This document shows, piece after piece, positions 8,595 to 17,744 of a stretch of DNA of 64,000 nt; the stretch's first letter is position 1, and the number at the start of each line of letters is the position of its first letter. The notes beneath the pieces are model-generated. The model worked only from the letters and a program-made list of their open reading frames with translations, was not told the origin of the DNA and searched no databases. The stretch lies in assembly GCA_002077045.2 (NCBI GenBank), contig KZ111158.1, forward strand, positions 612,210 to 676,209, read 5' to 3'. The translations under genes and the position numbers were made by a program. Source of the stretch: Rachicladosporium sp. CCFEE 5018 (taxonomy: Eukaryota; Ascomycota; Dothideomycetes; Cladosporiales; Cladosporiaceae).

Positions 8595-11500
8595 GATGGT
8601 GCCGCGGACCGAGTGGCCGAGCTGACATTGCGCATCGGCTGGGTCCTTGGTGCGAGTCATACAGCTACAGATTATATTTGGAGATTATATGCAGTGCTGC
8701 CTTCGCACGAGAACGACGGAGACTGAGGTCTAGAAGCGGCTCGCATATTTCCTTGAATTGAGCTTTAGGTGCTACAGCAAGGCGTTGCCAGAGCGATTGG
8801 CAAAAGCGAAGGTGGTGTTCATATACCCTGGTAATGGAGTCTTGATCATTGGATATCGTCTCTTCTCTCGTCTTCTTACCGACTGCCTCACGGAGGTCTA
8901 AGATTGCAAATACTTTACCATGATTTCTTCCTCCAGCCCGAGGCTTGGCGACGTGCGCGAGTAGAAGTGATAGGAAGAGATGATGCCAACATTGCATTGC
9001 ATGGCGCAACGGTCCAGACTCGCGCACCTAATTGACTTGCATACTCATGACAGCGCTGCTGCGGTGCAACACTGAAGCTCTCCGAGGCACTTCGTAATGT
9101 TGCCTGATACTGTCAGGCCGATTTCGGTACTGTGAGACATCGCCGAGGACAACGACTTCGACAGATCGACCCGATGGCGAGAGTCTGGCATGTCTTAGCA
9201 TCGCACTCCGTGCAACGACCGAAGTGGCACCCGAACCACAGTATTGTAAGACATTTGTTGACAATCCATTAGCTCTGCAATGGACCCGACAAACAACATC
9301 GTGAGGCCTCGATATTGAGTTGCCGGTTGCAATGTATGAAACCACCGGACTGGGTCCAACATTGCAGTACCTTCGCCTGGTAAGACATTCGTCGGCTAGA
9401 TCAGTTGCCGCCAGAATGAGAATGGCCGCGACCACACTTCAGCCTGCTAGGACGACTCCTTCATCGCACCGCAAGGGTCCCCCGATCCCCGTCGTGTCCC
9501 AGCCGGACGGAACCCACGTGGCGACGACGAGGAGACATCTCTCGCATCGCATGCAAATACTGTAAGACATTCATCGACGCGAGCAACTGCCGCTTCACTG
9601 GACGCGGCATCCCATCAGCCCTCTAAGACATCTTTCATCATCTCATCGCAGTATCCCCCGACACCCGTCGTGTCCCAGTCGACCGGAATCCACGTGGAAG
9701 ATGTCGATGAGACATTCTGACCTCGATCGCATCGCATACACGCGTGCGCAGTCTCTTTCCAGCCTGTAGTCAGCAAGAACCCGCCTCAGCATCATAGAAC
9801 CAGCATCTGGAATTTTAGAGTTCGAGACACGGATCTAGATCTGCCATAGCCTTGGGACTGCTGCGCTGAGACACGGCTGCGAACATGTGGCATGATCGGG
9901 GGTGTGTTGACAGGGCGAGCCTGTCTGTGTAAGACATTCTGGAAGGGAAAAGGAAGGTTGTGCCATGGCTTGTGTGGCGGAGTGTGGTGGAATGCAAATC
10001 AACTTACCATAAACTCTTGGCGATGTGGTTGATTCTATGGCATCGACTCCAGAGGATGCACGATGAGGTATAGAGACGGGACGATCGCTGTGAAGATAGA
10101 GTAGGTAGTCACCGCGCCCAGACAACACAGCCAAGCTGTTGTCGTTGTCACTGCATGTATCAGCGTCACGAGAACGTCAGGCAAATGGGCAGCTGGCGGA
10201 GAAGCACGTTGCATGCTCAGCTCGGTGAAAAATGCAGGTGTTTTCGCCATCTTGCCTGGACTATTGCACAATTGCTCGACTCGCCAACCATTTCGCAATA
10301 TGCTCTGCCTCGGCATATAGTCTTACTGGGAACATCCTCGCAGACAGGGCAGTATTTATCATCAACACAGTTTTTCGGAATTGAAGTCAAAGGAGTGGAT
10401 GAGTTTCAGTGTCAGACATTTGGCTCTAGGCGGGGCGACGTCGTAGCAGCGCTGCACAGTAGTAGCTTCCTCGTCACCGGACCCCTCTTCCGCCAGGCAA
10501 AGTCACAGATCGAGAATGTCGATGCAGCTACTGCACCTACTGTATCATCATGAACATGGATGACCCTCAATTCCTCCACTTCCCACTGGGCACATCCAAC
10601 GCATCACCCCGCCAAGAGCGAACTTATGCACGGCATTTCTCTCCAGCTCGAGCGAGTCGTGCGGCTCTGTTTCACCCACGGCTACTATTTCGGGCCACTG
10701 ACCAGGATGACCCCCGAGTCTCTGCCCGCTCCACTCCCTTGAGCGGAAGTCGCACGCAGAGCTTCCGGAGACTCGTCATGGAGCACGATGGCGTTACCGA
10801 ACTGCTGGCCTGATCCACCTGGACCGCGCCGTGCACCAGGGACGATGTGAAGGCTCTTTGCAACGGTGTCCCATCCGCCTGGCACGGTCGGGGCATTGCC
10901 TTATGGCCGTAAAGCCACGGTCAGGCAGCTACCTGTCTCACTATCAGGCCATTGTTTTTCGCATCGCAGCACCAGACTGGCTCAAGCATGTTTATCGCCC
11001 GAGTCTGGCCAGCGCAGCAATGCATACCGCCCCCAAGAGAAACTTCAATAATTGCCATGTGCGGCGTTACCAGTCTCGGCAATGCATGACGATAATTGGC
11101 CCTCAGCCTGCGCCGTGCCTGGCAACTGGCTCTAGCGCTTGGCGCGGCACCCGGCAAGATCTGCGGATGGCGCGCATATGGGATTTTCGGTTACTGGCCC
11201 TAGCCCTGTTCTGGGGCTTGCCATCGCGTTCGTTGCGGATCCTGGTCGGCTTGGCACGAATCGCGCGAGGGTGGTGCGCGCAAAGACTTGCCTCAAAACT
11301 TACTTTGCGCTGCAACCTTGCCCGCAGATGGCGCCGCAAGTCGGTGCTTGAACTTCTCGTAATGGCGATGCTCAGGTGGGTCAGGTCCAGTCTTTCTAAC
11401 GCTTTTGCCTTTGACTTTCGTCCATGCTCAGCTGCTACATTGGCCTGCATATGGGTACTATATATCCTTCCCTGTTTGTCGGTCAGCCCTCAGCTCTATA

Positions 11501-11778
11501 TCTAACCGGCTAATAACAACATCCAACACTACTCCTCCGCACTATACTGTACATTACAACGCTACAGCAATATCAATCTTCCACCAGACGCACGAAAGGA
11601 CAACAGTACTTCCACCGGCTCCACGTTCACCATCATTACTCGTCCGTTCCAGCTGCGCATTCCGCGAATAGGACCTTGCAGCACGCCGTCAGCAGTAGAG
11701 TGATCCTGCATTCTAGCTGCAGCTGCAACAATCACGACAAGGCTCAGCCGGAGCACGCAAATCATATAGCCGTTCGCA
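8595..11778. other. Gene-poor interval downstream of CDC10
   Basis: More than 3 kb without a convincing gene. The longest ORF (10831-11505) is rich in Arg, Leu, Ala and Cys, has no domain and overlaps other open frames, so it was not called. The left third holds a degenerate repeat array, annotated separately. A TATA-like run occurs near 11457-11467 and a pyrimidine-rich stretch lies before the next start codon; both are plausible promoter parts for the gene at 11779. No transposase or long terminal repeat was recognised. Confidence 0.45.
9126..9940. repeat. Degenerate tandem repeat array with GTRAGACAYY core
   Basis: The core recurs at 9132 (GTGAGACATC), 9246, 9380 and 9562 (GTAAGACATT), 9624 (TAAGACATC), 9708 (TGAGACATTC), 9866 (CTGAGACAC) and 9929 (GTAAGACATT). 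The clearest pair of units starts at 9380 and 9562. Both share the core followed by CRTCG. About 95-100 bp later both carry a block beginning CCCCCGA and containing CCCGTCGTGTCCCAG, then CCACGTGG, another GAGACATYT, and GCATCGCAT. The unit is therefore about 180 bp. Outer units are more diverged and spaced 110-130 bp. The origin is unknown: it may be a decayed satellite, a relic of a mobile element or a cluster of binding sites. Confidence 0.6.
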
Positions 11779-12408
11779 ATGTCTGCCACACAACTCGTAC
11801 TACCACCTCTGGAGCTCAGCTTCGGCGAACCTTTCAACATGGACAACAGACCAGTCTCTATGCTCTCTCGAGCAAGTACCTCGATAAGCGTGTACACTCT
11901 TGGCTCGCAACCCTCCCTCCGGTCATCACTACGGTCGTCTACCCGAGGCTCAGAACGATCCTCTCTACGATCAGTCAAATCCGTCCGCTTCTGCGAGACA
12001 ACCGACCGGAAAACAATCACCCCCGAATATGAGGCCCCCACAGAGGCACTTCCAGTTGCACACCTCCCCATAGACGGAATTCTCGTCAAGAAAACCAACA
12101 GCCGAAGACCGGACTCGGCAGCCAAACGCTTCTCCATGTCAAGCATCAGACTCCCGCTCCAAGATACCACCAACAAGCAACCCATAGTCGCCGTCACGGA
12201 AGCCAGCTCAGCAGACTTCGAGGCATGGCTAGCGATGATGGAGACGCCGCAGCGACCGAAACTCGCACCACGGGTCGATAGTAAGGACTCGGATCGGATG
12301 AGTGCTCTGTCGAAGACAAAGTCAAATCGGTCGGCATTGTCGTTACCCGCCGAGAAGGAGAAGAAGAGCCGACGGAAAAGCTGGATCAACCTCCTCGCGA
12401 AGGTTTGA
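11779..12408 (+). CDS. Hypothetical Ser/Arg-rich small protein
   Basis: A single-exon ORF of 209 residues, not recognised. It starts in a fair context (CGCAATGTC) and has Ser/Arg-rich stretches (SLRSSLRSSTRGSERSSLRS), a central FEAWLAMMETPQRPKL element around residue 150 and a basic end, KSRRKSWINLLAKV, which could be amphipathic. No signal peptide or transmembrane segment is visible. A longer ORF (275 codons, 11562-12389) overlaps it on the other strand. The plus-strand frame is preferred because of the upstream TATA-like run and pyrimidine-rich leader, and because the antisense protein looks like a reversed low-complexity shadow. The preference is moderate, and transcript data could reverse it. 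Confidence 0.45.
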   Translation: MSATQLVLPPLELSFGEPFNMDNRPVSMLSRASTSISVYTLGSQPSLRSSLRSSTRGSERSSLRSVKSVRFCETTDRKTITPEYEAPTEALPVAHLPIDGILVKKTNSRRPDSAAKRFSMSSIRLPLQDTTNKQPIVAVTEASSADFEAWLAMMETPQRPKLAPRVDSKDSDRMSALSKTKSNRSALSLPAEKEKKSRRKSWINLLAKV

Positions 12409-12710
12409 TTGAATCGAGAGATGGGTCCCTAAGCTGGGAGGCGGAATTTCACGACTGGGAAAAGGGCATGGGAAATGGCATGGTAACGGCAATGACCATT
12501 GAAACGGGTTGTGGCTTCAGCGTCTGCAATTGCTTTTGTAGGATACCCCAGAATCATTGAGCAAAGACTCAATTCTACCTTACACTCCAATCTTTCCAAG
12601 AATTACTGCTCTGACTTCGTCGCACCTCTTGTTACGCAGAGCACGCACCGCATGTTCGTCTCGTCCAAACGCACGTGCTTGCTTCGACAATAATCGCGAT
12701 CTCAACATTC

Positions 12711-12738
12711 GCACGCACGCACGCACGCACGCACGCAC
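12711..12738. repeat. GCAC tetranucleotide microsatellite (7 units)
   Basis: Seven perfect tandem GCAC units in non-coding DNA. Such runs are usually polymorphic in length, so it could serve as a marker. Confidence 0.9.
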
Positions 12739-13039
12739 TCCACCAATTCGGCCTCATTGTGGATCTCAACAAGACAATCTTTACGTACATACTATGGGTT
12801 CGCTGCAACCTCGGACGGCATCTGAGGCATTGCATCCAAAGTGCCTACATACACTCTATCCCGGGTAAGATGCTGTTCGCGTCACTGCAAGATTCATGTC
12901 CAGATCAGACCAGGATGACGCAAACGCAGATCTGAGACACCGTGGTTGCTGACTTGTGAGACAGACACTCATGCGAACTGCTGTTTGCGCGGTCTGGATG
13001 CTTACAGAGGTACGTTACGTGGGCGCAGCACTTTGCACG

Positions 13040-13380
13040 GGGAGGTGACGGGGGCTGTGTCCGTCTTCGGAGGACGGAGCGCGGTGTGAGACACCATGTG
13101 CGCGGCTGGGGGCTTGAGGGCGGCTATGTACGGGGTTGGGCTCCGGCGCTGGGATGGAGGGGGGTGAGACATCGCGCACGTGAGTAGTTTGGAGGCTAAG
13201 ATGGGGGTTTGGGTGCTATAGTGTTGTGTGCAGCCGGGTGACGGGGCTGCGCTCCGCTATGTACTCGGAGGGTGGGTGGTGAGACACCATGTGGACGGCC
13301 TGGGAGCTGTCCTGCGGCCGCATTGCATGGGAGGTTGACGGGGATTGGGTCCGTTGTCGGGGGTGAGTGGTGAACTATGA
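13040..13380. repeat. Second degenerate array, G-rich, about 97-bp period
   Basis: Four diverged units. Each has a GACGGGG-type block ending in TCCG (near 13044, 13128, 13238 and 13334). In the first three this is followed 30-45 bp later by GTGAGACAYC (13086, 13164 and 13279). The first and third share GTGAGACACCATGTG exactly, and in the fourth the second element has decayed. Two more GAGACA cores sit just upstream (12932 and 12956). The GTGAGACAYC element matches the core of the array at 9.1-9.9 kb. Confidence 0.6.
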
Positions 13381-13562
13381 GGTGACTTTGTTGCGCGGAG
13401 TTGAGTCCCTGGAGGATGAAGGCGCGCGTGATATGTGCACGGCAAATGCCACATGGCATGAATACAGGTCTGCCAGCCGCCGTAGCTCACGCTCGAGACA
13501 TCCGGAGGCTCGCCCGCCTGCTCCTGTTCTCTTCGACCACCACCACCACCAGAAACACCTCT

Positions 13563-14732
13563 TCACGTCTCCAACCAGTCCAGAAACTCCGGCGTAAAAT
13601 AGCTAATCACAATATTCGCCCCCGCCCGCAAAATCCCTTCGGTAGACTCAAAAGCCATAGTCTTCAAATCAAACACCCCCGCCTTAGCCGCCGCGTGAAT
13701 CATAGCGTACTCGCCACTAACCTGGTACGCAGCAACGGGCATATCCTTCCCCAGCTCCTTCGCGTCCGAGATGATGTCCAGATACTGCGACGCGGGCTTG
13801 ACCATGATGATGTCGGCGCCTTCGCCTATGTCGCGCTGGATTGCGCGACGGGCTAGTCCTCGCCCGCCGGGAGGCAGCTGGTAGCAGCGTCTGTCGCCGA
13901 AGGAGGGGACGGAGCCCGCGGCGTCGCGGAAGGGGCCGTAGAGACAGCCGGAGAATTTCGCGGAGTAGGACATGAGGACTACGCGGTGGGAGATTTGGGA
14001 TTCGATTAGTTTGAGCTTGATGGCGCGGATGCGGCCGTCGTTCATGTCTGAGGGTGCGACGCAGTGGGCACCGGCTTCGGCGTAGGCCATGGCGATATCT
14101 GAGATGCGCTCTACGGAGAGGGCGTTGTTGAGCGAGCCGTCTTCGTGCAGGATGCCGCAGTGGCCGTGTGATGTGTACTCGCAGAGGCAGACGTCTGTGA
14201 CGATAAAGAGGTGTGGGAAGCTGCGGCGCAGGAGGCGGATGCCTTGGATCACAGGGCCTTGAGGATCATCGGCTGCGGTGCCGAGGGCGTCTTTGATCGA
14301 AGGTGAGAGCGGGACGCCAAACAACACTACTGACTTCAGGCCCTTGGCTATGAGGGGCTGCAGCAATGGCACGAGCTTGTTCAGACCTATTCTCTTCTGC
14401 CCAGGTAACGAAGGAATCAACTCGTCGTCGTCAGGGTTATCGGTGATGAAGACGGGGTATATGAGCATGCTCTTCGTCAACTGCCGTTCCGCCTGCCATG
14501 ACCGTGCAAGTGGGTGCGAGTAGCCGCCATGTAGCTGTGAGGATATGTCGCCCGCTATGCTGACGCTGGTCGCTGCTGTGGAAGCGTATGATCTCGCTCT
14601 TGAGACTTGTGACCGAGTGTCGTTGTGTGTGGTGTTTGTGGTCGTGCTGAGACTGCTGTGTGGGCTTGGGCGCTGTGGCCGAGTGTTGCCATCGCGGTAT
14701 GTGAGGTCGCTGACGAGGGAGGAGAAGGACAT
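13563..14732 (-). CDS. HEM2: Delta-aminolevulinic acid dehydratase (porphobilinogen synthase)
   Basis: This enzyme condenses two 5-aminolevulinate molecules to porphobilinogen, the second step of haem synthesis, as a cytosolic homo-octamer. The start at 14732 gives 389 residues; an ATG-proximal extension to 14831 is in frame but not needed. Visible motifs are YPVFITDNPDDDELIPSLPG, the zinc ligands in DVCLCEYTSHGHCG, the first active-site lysine in SYSAKF followed by YGPFRDAAGS, and the Schiff-base lysine in MVKPA. The substrate-contact region YQVSGEYAMIHAA is intact. An unusual N-terminal extension of about 60 residues is rich in Ser, Thr and Asn and precedes the conserved core. It may be regulatory or simply disordered. 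The gene is single-exon and the nearest neighbours are non-coding. Confidence 0.95.
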   Translation of the reverse strand: MSFSSLVSDLTYRDGNTRPQRPSPHSSLSTTTNTTHNDTRSQVSRARSYASTAATSVSIAGDISSQLHGGYSHPLARSWQAERQLTKSMLIYPVFITDNPDDDELIPSLPGQKRIGLNKLVPLLQPLIAKGLKSVVLFGVPLSPSIKDALGTAADDPQGPVIQGIRLLRRSFPHLFIVTDVCLCEYTSHGHCGILHEDGSLNNALSVERISDIAMAYAEAGAHCVAPSDMNDGRIRAIKLKLIESQISHRVVLMSYSAKFSGCLYGPFRDAAGSVPSFGDRRCYQLPPGGRGLARRAIQRDIGEGADIIMVKPASQYLDIISDAKELGKDMPVAAYQVSGEYAMIHAAAKAGVFDLKTMAFESTEGILRAGANIVISYFTPEFLDWLET

Positions 14733-15203
14733 GGTGGCGGTGTGTATGTAATGCGCCTGGGTATGGTAAGGATGGACTCGAGGCGGTGGTGTCTGTGGTT
14801 CTCGATGTTGAGGTCTGTCTATTATCCTCACGTGCGGTTGAGTTGTCGTGGAATACTGAAGAGTGACATAAAGTCAGGCATCTCAATGTGGTGGTGGATG
14901 TACAAAAGTATCTCGCTGACGCTCAGCCGCGGTTCGTCGACCAAGTCGCTGACGTAGATGAGAAGCCGCTTCAAAATTGCATTAATGGGAGCGAAGCAAA
15001 TCGTTGATGATCCATGCATGCGTTCGGCGACTATACAATGAGCCCTACCATATGTTCGGAAGTGTTTTGAAGCGCCACCGGTACCAATGCTGCGTACTTC
15101 ACCCTACTCCTCTTCAACCCATACCAATGAATAAAACCAACAGTACGCCCTCGTTCCTCATTACCAATGCATCCATACTTCATGACTAAGGCGGCAACTC
15201 TCC
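14733..15203. other. Intergenic, ALA dehydratase promoter side
   Basis: A 471-bp gap between two minus-strand genes. It should hold the ALA dehydratase promoter and the 3' UTR of the next gene. No other feature was recognised. Confidence 0.4.
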
Positions 15204-17165
15204 TCAAGCAGCAGCCGCCGGCGCCTCGACGGCAGTAGCAGAAGCTGGCGGCGCCGCCTTCTTCGCCTTCCGCTTCTCAGCCCACTCCCTACTCATCGCC
15301 CTGCTGCGCTCAGCAGCCTCAGCCCGAGCCCTCTTAGCATTCTCCTCCTTCTCCTTCTTGTCCTTCTCCGCGTTCGCTTTGGCATTCGCCACACGATCGA
15401 AGACTTCCTTGCCTTTGTTCACTGACTTTCCTCCCACAACAGAGCTGGTCGAGGTGATGCGCTTGCTGTTTTGTGTCGTCTCAGCAGCTGTACTGGGGCG
15501 AGGTGTAGGACATTTCGAGACCTGCAGTCCAGCGGGTGCTTGATGCATGCTCATCGGGCGTTGTCTAGCGCTTGTAATGGTGCTCGAGCGTTTCAGGCCA
15601 CCTGAAGTGCTGGGTAGTAGCATTGTGCCACCGGCGATGGACTCCCGTGCGCGGCTTGCGGCTGTGTGACGGACGCTTGGAGTCTTCTTGAGCATGTCTG
15701 GGACTGGACGGGCCTTGAAGCCAGGCTTGCGCTCAGCGTTGACATCAGCATTTCCCGATACTGATCTCGCAGACTTCTCGCCTGACTCCGCGTCTTGCTT
15801 CTGCCTCTCTTCGCGGGCTGCCTTCAATCTTGCAGCTACTGCCTCGCCAGGCAGCTGGAACGAGCTCTTGGTTGCTGGCTTCGTGCTCTTTGGTGGCGGT
15901 GGCGGAGTCGGGAAGGAGAGGGAGATAGGTCGCGGCTTGCTATGCGGGATCACGACTTCCTTCCTCTCTCGCGGTGCCTCACTACCAATCCTCGAGGATC
16001 TGAAGTTGCTGGTATTGCTACTAGTCGAGGTCACACGCTTGTCTGCTACAGTGGGCTGAATCGTGCTTTGACGAACACTGCTGCTGCGACCGAGAGTTGT
16101 AGTAGGTGCAGCGCTCTGGCGAACGCTGCTTGTGCAGCCAAGCGTCGTCGAGGGTCTTGGTCGACCGAGTGAGGGTCCTTTGCCAGTATCGGCCTTGTCG
16201 CCATGGGCCATCGACAGTCGTGCCTGGCTTGCTTTGGTTGGTCTGACGATAGGGGCTGGCTTCAAAGTAGTGGACGTCTTGCGCGCTACTGAGATCTTGC
16301 GCTTCTTCTCGGGAGACGCCTGGACCTCAGGGATCTCTTTGGTCACCTTTTCCACCGCTTCGTCGAGCGCGTCCAGAGCTTCAATGGGGCTCTGCTGCTG
16401 TACGATGACTGAGCTGACTGCAGGCTCTGGATCAGCTGCCTCTCTTATGTTGTCCATAGGTGCAGCATCGTGCGTGTTATGAGGCGGTGGTGTCATTGCG
16501 TGTACTGGCGTTGACTCCATTGGCTCGCCCTGCTCGACCACTGGCTCCATCGGTGCCAAAGCCGGGGATTGTGCAGAGTTCCCAGGCTCGACATTCTCCT
16601 TATTGCTCGTCGATCGCTTGCCCGGTGTATCCTTTCGCAATTGCTGGATCACCTTCGGCGTTGCGCTAGCAACTGGCGAGCCTGGGCGTGGTGCTCCCAA
16701 TGACAAGTCCTCCGTGGCGATTGCCAAGTCGTCCATTGATGGCGTGAACATCTCGGTCTCCTGCTGTGTCACTCCATCTATCGCTATCGTCAGCGAATGC
16801 CCTCATCTCTCGCACCTTCCCGTGAACCTCTTCCCGTGAACCTTACCTTCTCCCGCAGCCAAGTCCTCGATTTCCTCCGGCTGCGTCATTGTGCTCGCAC
16901 CGAGGTCCTCCTTCTTGCCCTTCCCCTTGCGACCTCCCTTGCGCGTCTTGCCCTCACCTTTCAATGCCTCATTCCCATCTAGACCGTCCTTACTCCCAGC
17001 GCTGTTTGGCGCGAGTTCTCCAAGTGCTGCTCTTTGCGATCCGGACGGCTCAGGAGTGCCGGGGTTCTCCGTTGCTGGGTCGGTTTTCATGGCCAGCACC
17101 TCGTCTTCGTCAATGTGCATCTCCTCGGCGATCGCGTGGGCTTTGGCGCGGGTGACGCGTGGCAT
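15204..17165 (-). CDS. Hypothetical Ser/Pro/Ala-rich protein with basic N-terminus and C-terminal coiled coil
   Basis: Two exons, 17165-16847 and 16777-15204, give 630 residues. The 69-nt intron has a GTAAGG donor and a CTGAC branch point and contains a short internal repeat (TTCACGGGAAG twice). The protein starts PRVTRAKAHAIAEEMHIDEDEV, with a Lys/Gly-rich basic patch near residue 80 (RKGGRKGKGKK). The middle is disordered, with repeated SSVRQS(A/T) elements near residue 350. The end is a charged helix (ANAEKDKKEKEENAKRARAE, then MSREWAEKRKAKKA) that should form a coiled coil. The layout is typical of conserved but uncharacterised ascomycete nuclear or cytoskeletal proteins. No catalytic domain is seen and no function is assigned. 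Confidence 0.75.
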
Positions 17166-17744
17166 GATGGCGAATGTGAGCGGTAGGAGTGATGGGACTG
17201 CTCTTCGTGATATGTTGTGGCGGAGAGGGAGAATTCACGAGGATGCAAGATCAAGGAAGTACGAACGCGCACAGTAAACAGAAGGCCTCTTTGGGGTTAG
17301 CGGCTGTTTGAGAGAGAAAGCTCCTGACTCGCCAGCTCCGAGACTCCCATTGCGCCTCCCACTTTCCAACACATCTCTGTCACATTCGATACCGTCAGAG
17401 CCACGCCCTGACCGATCGACACTGTCAAGAGGGCCTTGATATCGCTGCATCGCATCGCCAAACTGCACGGGGACGATGTCCGCGCATAATTGTCGCGAGC
17501 GATGAGGCAAAGCAGGTTTGTATGCAGCATCAACCCCAGCCACTCTCCATCCACCCCATCCCGGTAAGCTCCATGCGCATTCATCTCTCTCTTTCCTCTG
17601 CTCTCTGTACCTATCTTCTGTTGTCCCACCGCGAATAGCTATCTCCGACTCACCGAGTCTGTGGTAGCGGAAGCGTACCACCGGTCATCTCTCTGACTCT
17701 CGAAGCTCGCGAAATTCCGAGAAGCCCTGGTTCGTACCGAAGCT
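17166..17744. promoter_or_regulatory. Divergent upstream region, coiled-coil hypothetical / Cys-rich GPI protein
   Basis: A stretch of 579 bp between divergent starts. It contains a minus-strand ORF (17235-17681) without recognisable features, judged spurious. CT-rich stretches occur near 17575-17610. No defined site is claimed. Confidence 0.4.

Larger units (their letters stand above)
12409..13562. other. Gene-poor interval between the hypothetical gene and ALA dehydratase
   Basis: About 1.15 kb with no convincing ORF. It contains a GCAC microsatellite and a second G-rich degenerate repeat array, listed separately. A short ACC run lies at about 13537-13551 just beyond the ALA dehydratase stop codon. 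Base composition from 13040 to 13400 is strongly G-rich on the plus strand, unlike its neighbours. Confidence 0.5.

Noticed and set aside
10831..11505. 224-codon plus-strand ORF in the gene-poor interval
   Set aside because: Composition is rich in Arg, Cys, Leu and Trp with no domain; overlapping ORFs occur in other frames, and it is surrounded by non-coding DNA.
11562..12389. 275-codon minus-strand ORF, longer than the plus-strand gene called there
   Set aside because: Low-complexity, no motif, and the upstream context of the plus-strand frame looks more like a promoter and leader. Kept only as an alternative.
12711..12738. Telomere-like or CRISPR-like repeat
   Set aside because: It is a simple GCAC microsatellite. 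No spacer-repeat structure or TTAGGG-type array is present in the window.
17235..17681. 148-codon minus-strand ORF upstream of the GPI protein gene
   Set aside because: No motif, and it lies in a divergent promoter region with no splice partners.
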